DNA of 64,000 nt from Streptococcus sp. oral taxon 431 (GTDB taxonomy: Bacteria; Bacillota; Bacilli; Lactobacillales; Streptococcaceae): contig NZ_CP014264.1 of NCBI RefSeq assembly GCF_001553685.1, forward strand, positions 194,001 to 258,000, given 5' to 3'. Of the stretch, positions 63,952-64,000 are shown piece after piece. The position numbers and the translations under genes were made by a program. The notes beneath the pieces are model-generated. The model made no database searches, had not been told where the DNA came from, and worked only from the letters and a program-made list of their open reading frames with translations. Numbering within the stretch: the stretch's first letter is position 1; each line of letters opens with the position of its first letter.

Positions 63952-64000
63952 ATGAAAAAGAAAGCATTTGGTATTGTGTTGCTAGTATTGGCAGCTTTAG
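63952..64000 (+). CDS. Start of a membrane protein gene (3' part outside window)
   Basis: Only 16 codons are visible: two to three lysines, then the hydrophobic run AFGIVLLVLAAL. GAGGTAAG lies upstream. It is probably the membrane partner of the LytTR regulator; DUF3021-type and LiaF-type proteins are both possible, and the visible part cannot decide. Confidence 0.55.
   Translation, partial: MKKKAFGIVLLVLAAL

Overview
The window is chromosomal DNA of a low-GC Streptococcus of the mitis group (S. mitis, S. oralis or S. pneumoniae relatives). The reasons are four BOX repeats of the pneumococcal type, a MalXCD/MalAR/MalMP maltodextrin regulon, a cinA-recA pair with a competence-type cin-box, and gene neighbourhoods that I recall from pneumococcal genomes (not verified here). 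It contains no prophage, tRNA, rRNA, CRISPR array or intact insertion sequence that I could see.

Layout. 1-1128: end of a methionine ABC transporter (metN, metP). 1439-4426: an ECF-type S component, an Rgg regulator and an MFS transporter. 4507-11519: hisS and aspS, separated by an accessory operon of nine small genes (XRE regulator, PspC protein, two DUF3169-like paralogues, a CPBP protease and several small membrane proteins) behind a promoter with a perfect palindrome. 11497-22238: a YitT-family protein, then the mal regulon, with malXCD and malAR leftward and malQ-malP rightward from a shared operator region. 22508-27602: rlmA, a metal P-type ATPase with its DUF6110 partner, and tyrS. 27892-31695: mutL, ruvA, tag and a CPBP protease. 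31741-35021 (leftward): S66 peptidase, SemiSWEET, DUF1129 protein and CorA. 35164-42109: uvrA, an M24 peptidase and mgtA behind a long, layered magnesium leader. 42245-49079: spx, two lipoproteins, the ireB-ruvX-DUF1292 operon, an unusual hairpin array, folC, a HAD phosphatase and a purine permease. 49166-53706: tsaE, GNAT, LCP protein, cinA, recA. 53757-64000: BOX, PspC protein, a structured intergenic element, GNAT, MATE, yebC, a DUF4190-like protein, a MarR-controlled heterodimeric ABC exporter, a broken DUF2200 gene, PAP2, LytTR and the start of one further gene.

How the genes work together. Maltodextrin is bound by MalX, imported by MalC/MalD, and broken down by MalQ and MalP under MalR. 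Two opposite magnesium importers occur: CorA, and MgtA behind an M-box. DNA repair and recombination is well represented (mutL, ruvA, tag, uvrA, ruvX, recA, cinA).

The most interesting signals are regulatory. (1) The mgtA leader carries an M-box riboswitch, an intrinsic terminator, a 23-codon leader ORF with an acidic/proline run resembling enterobacterial MgtL, and two mutually exclusive hairpins. (2) A six-unit array of alternating hairpins with compensatory stem changes follows the DUF1292 gene. (3) Three genes (rlmA, tsaE, the MATE gene) have a -10 box 6-7 nt before the start codon and look leaderless. (4) The hisS-aspS accessory operon. (5) A DUF2200 gene broken by an internal deletion.
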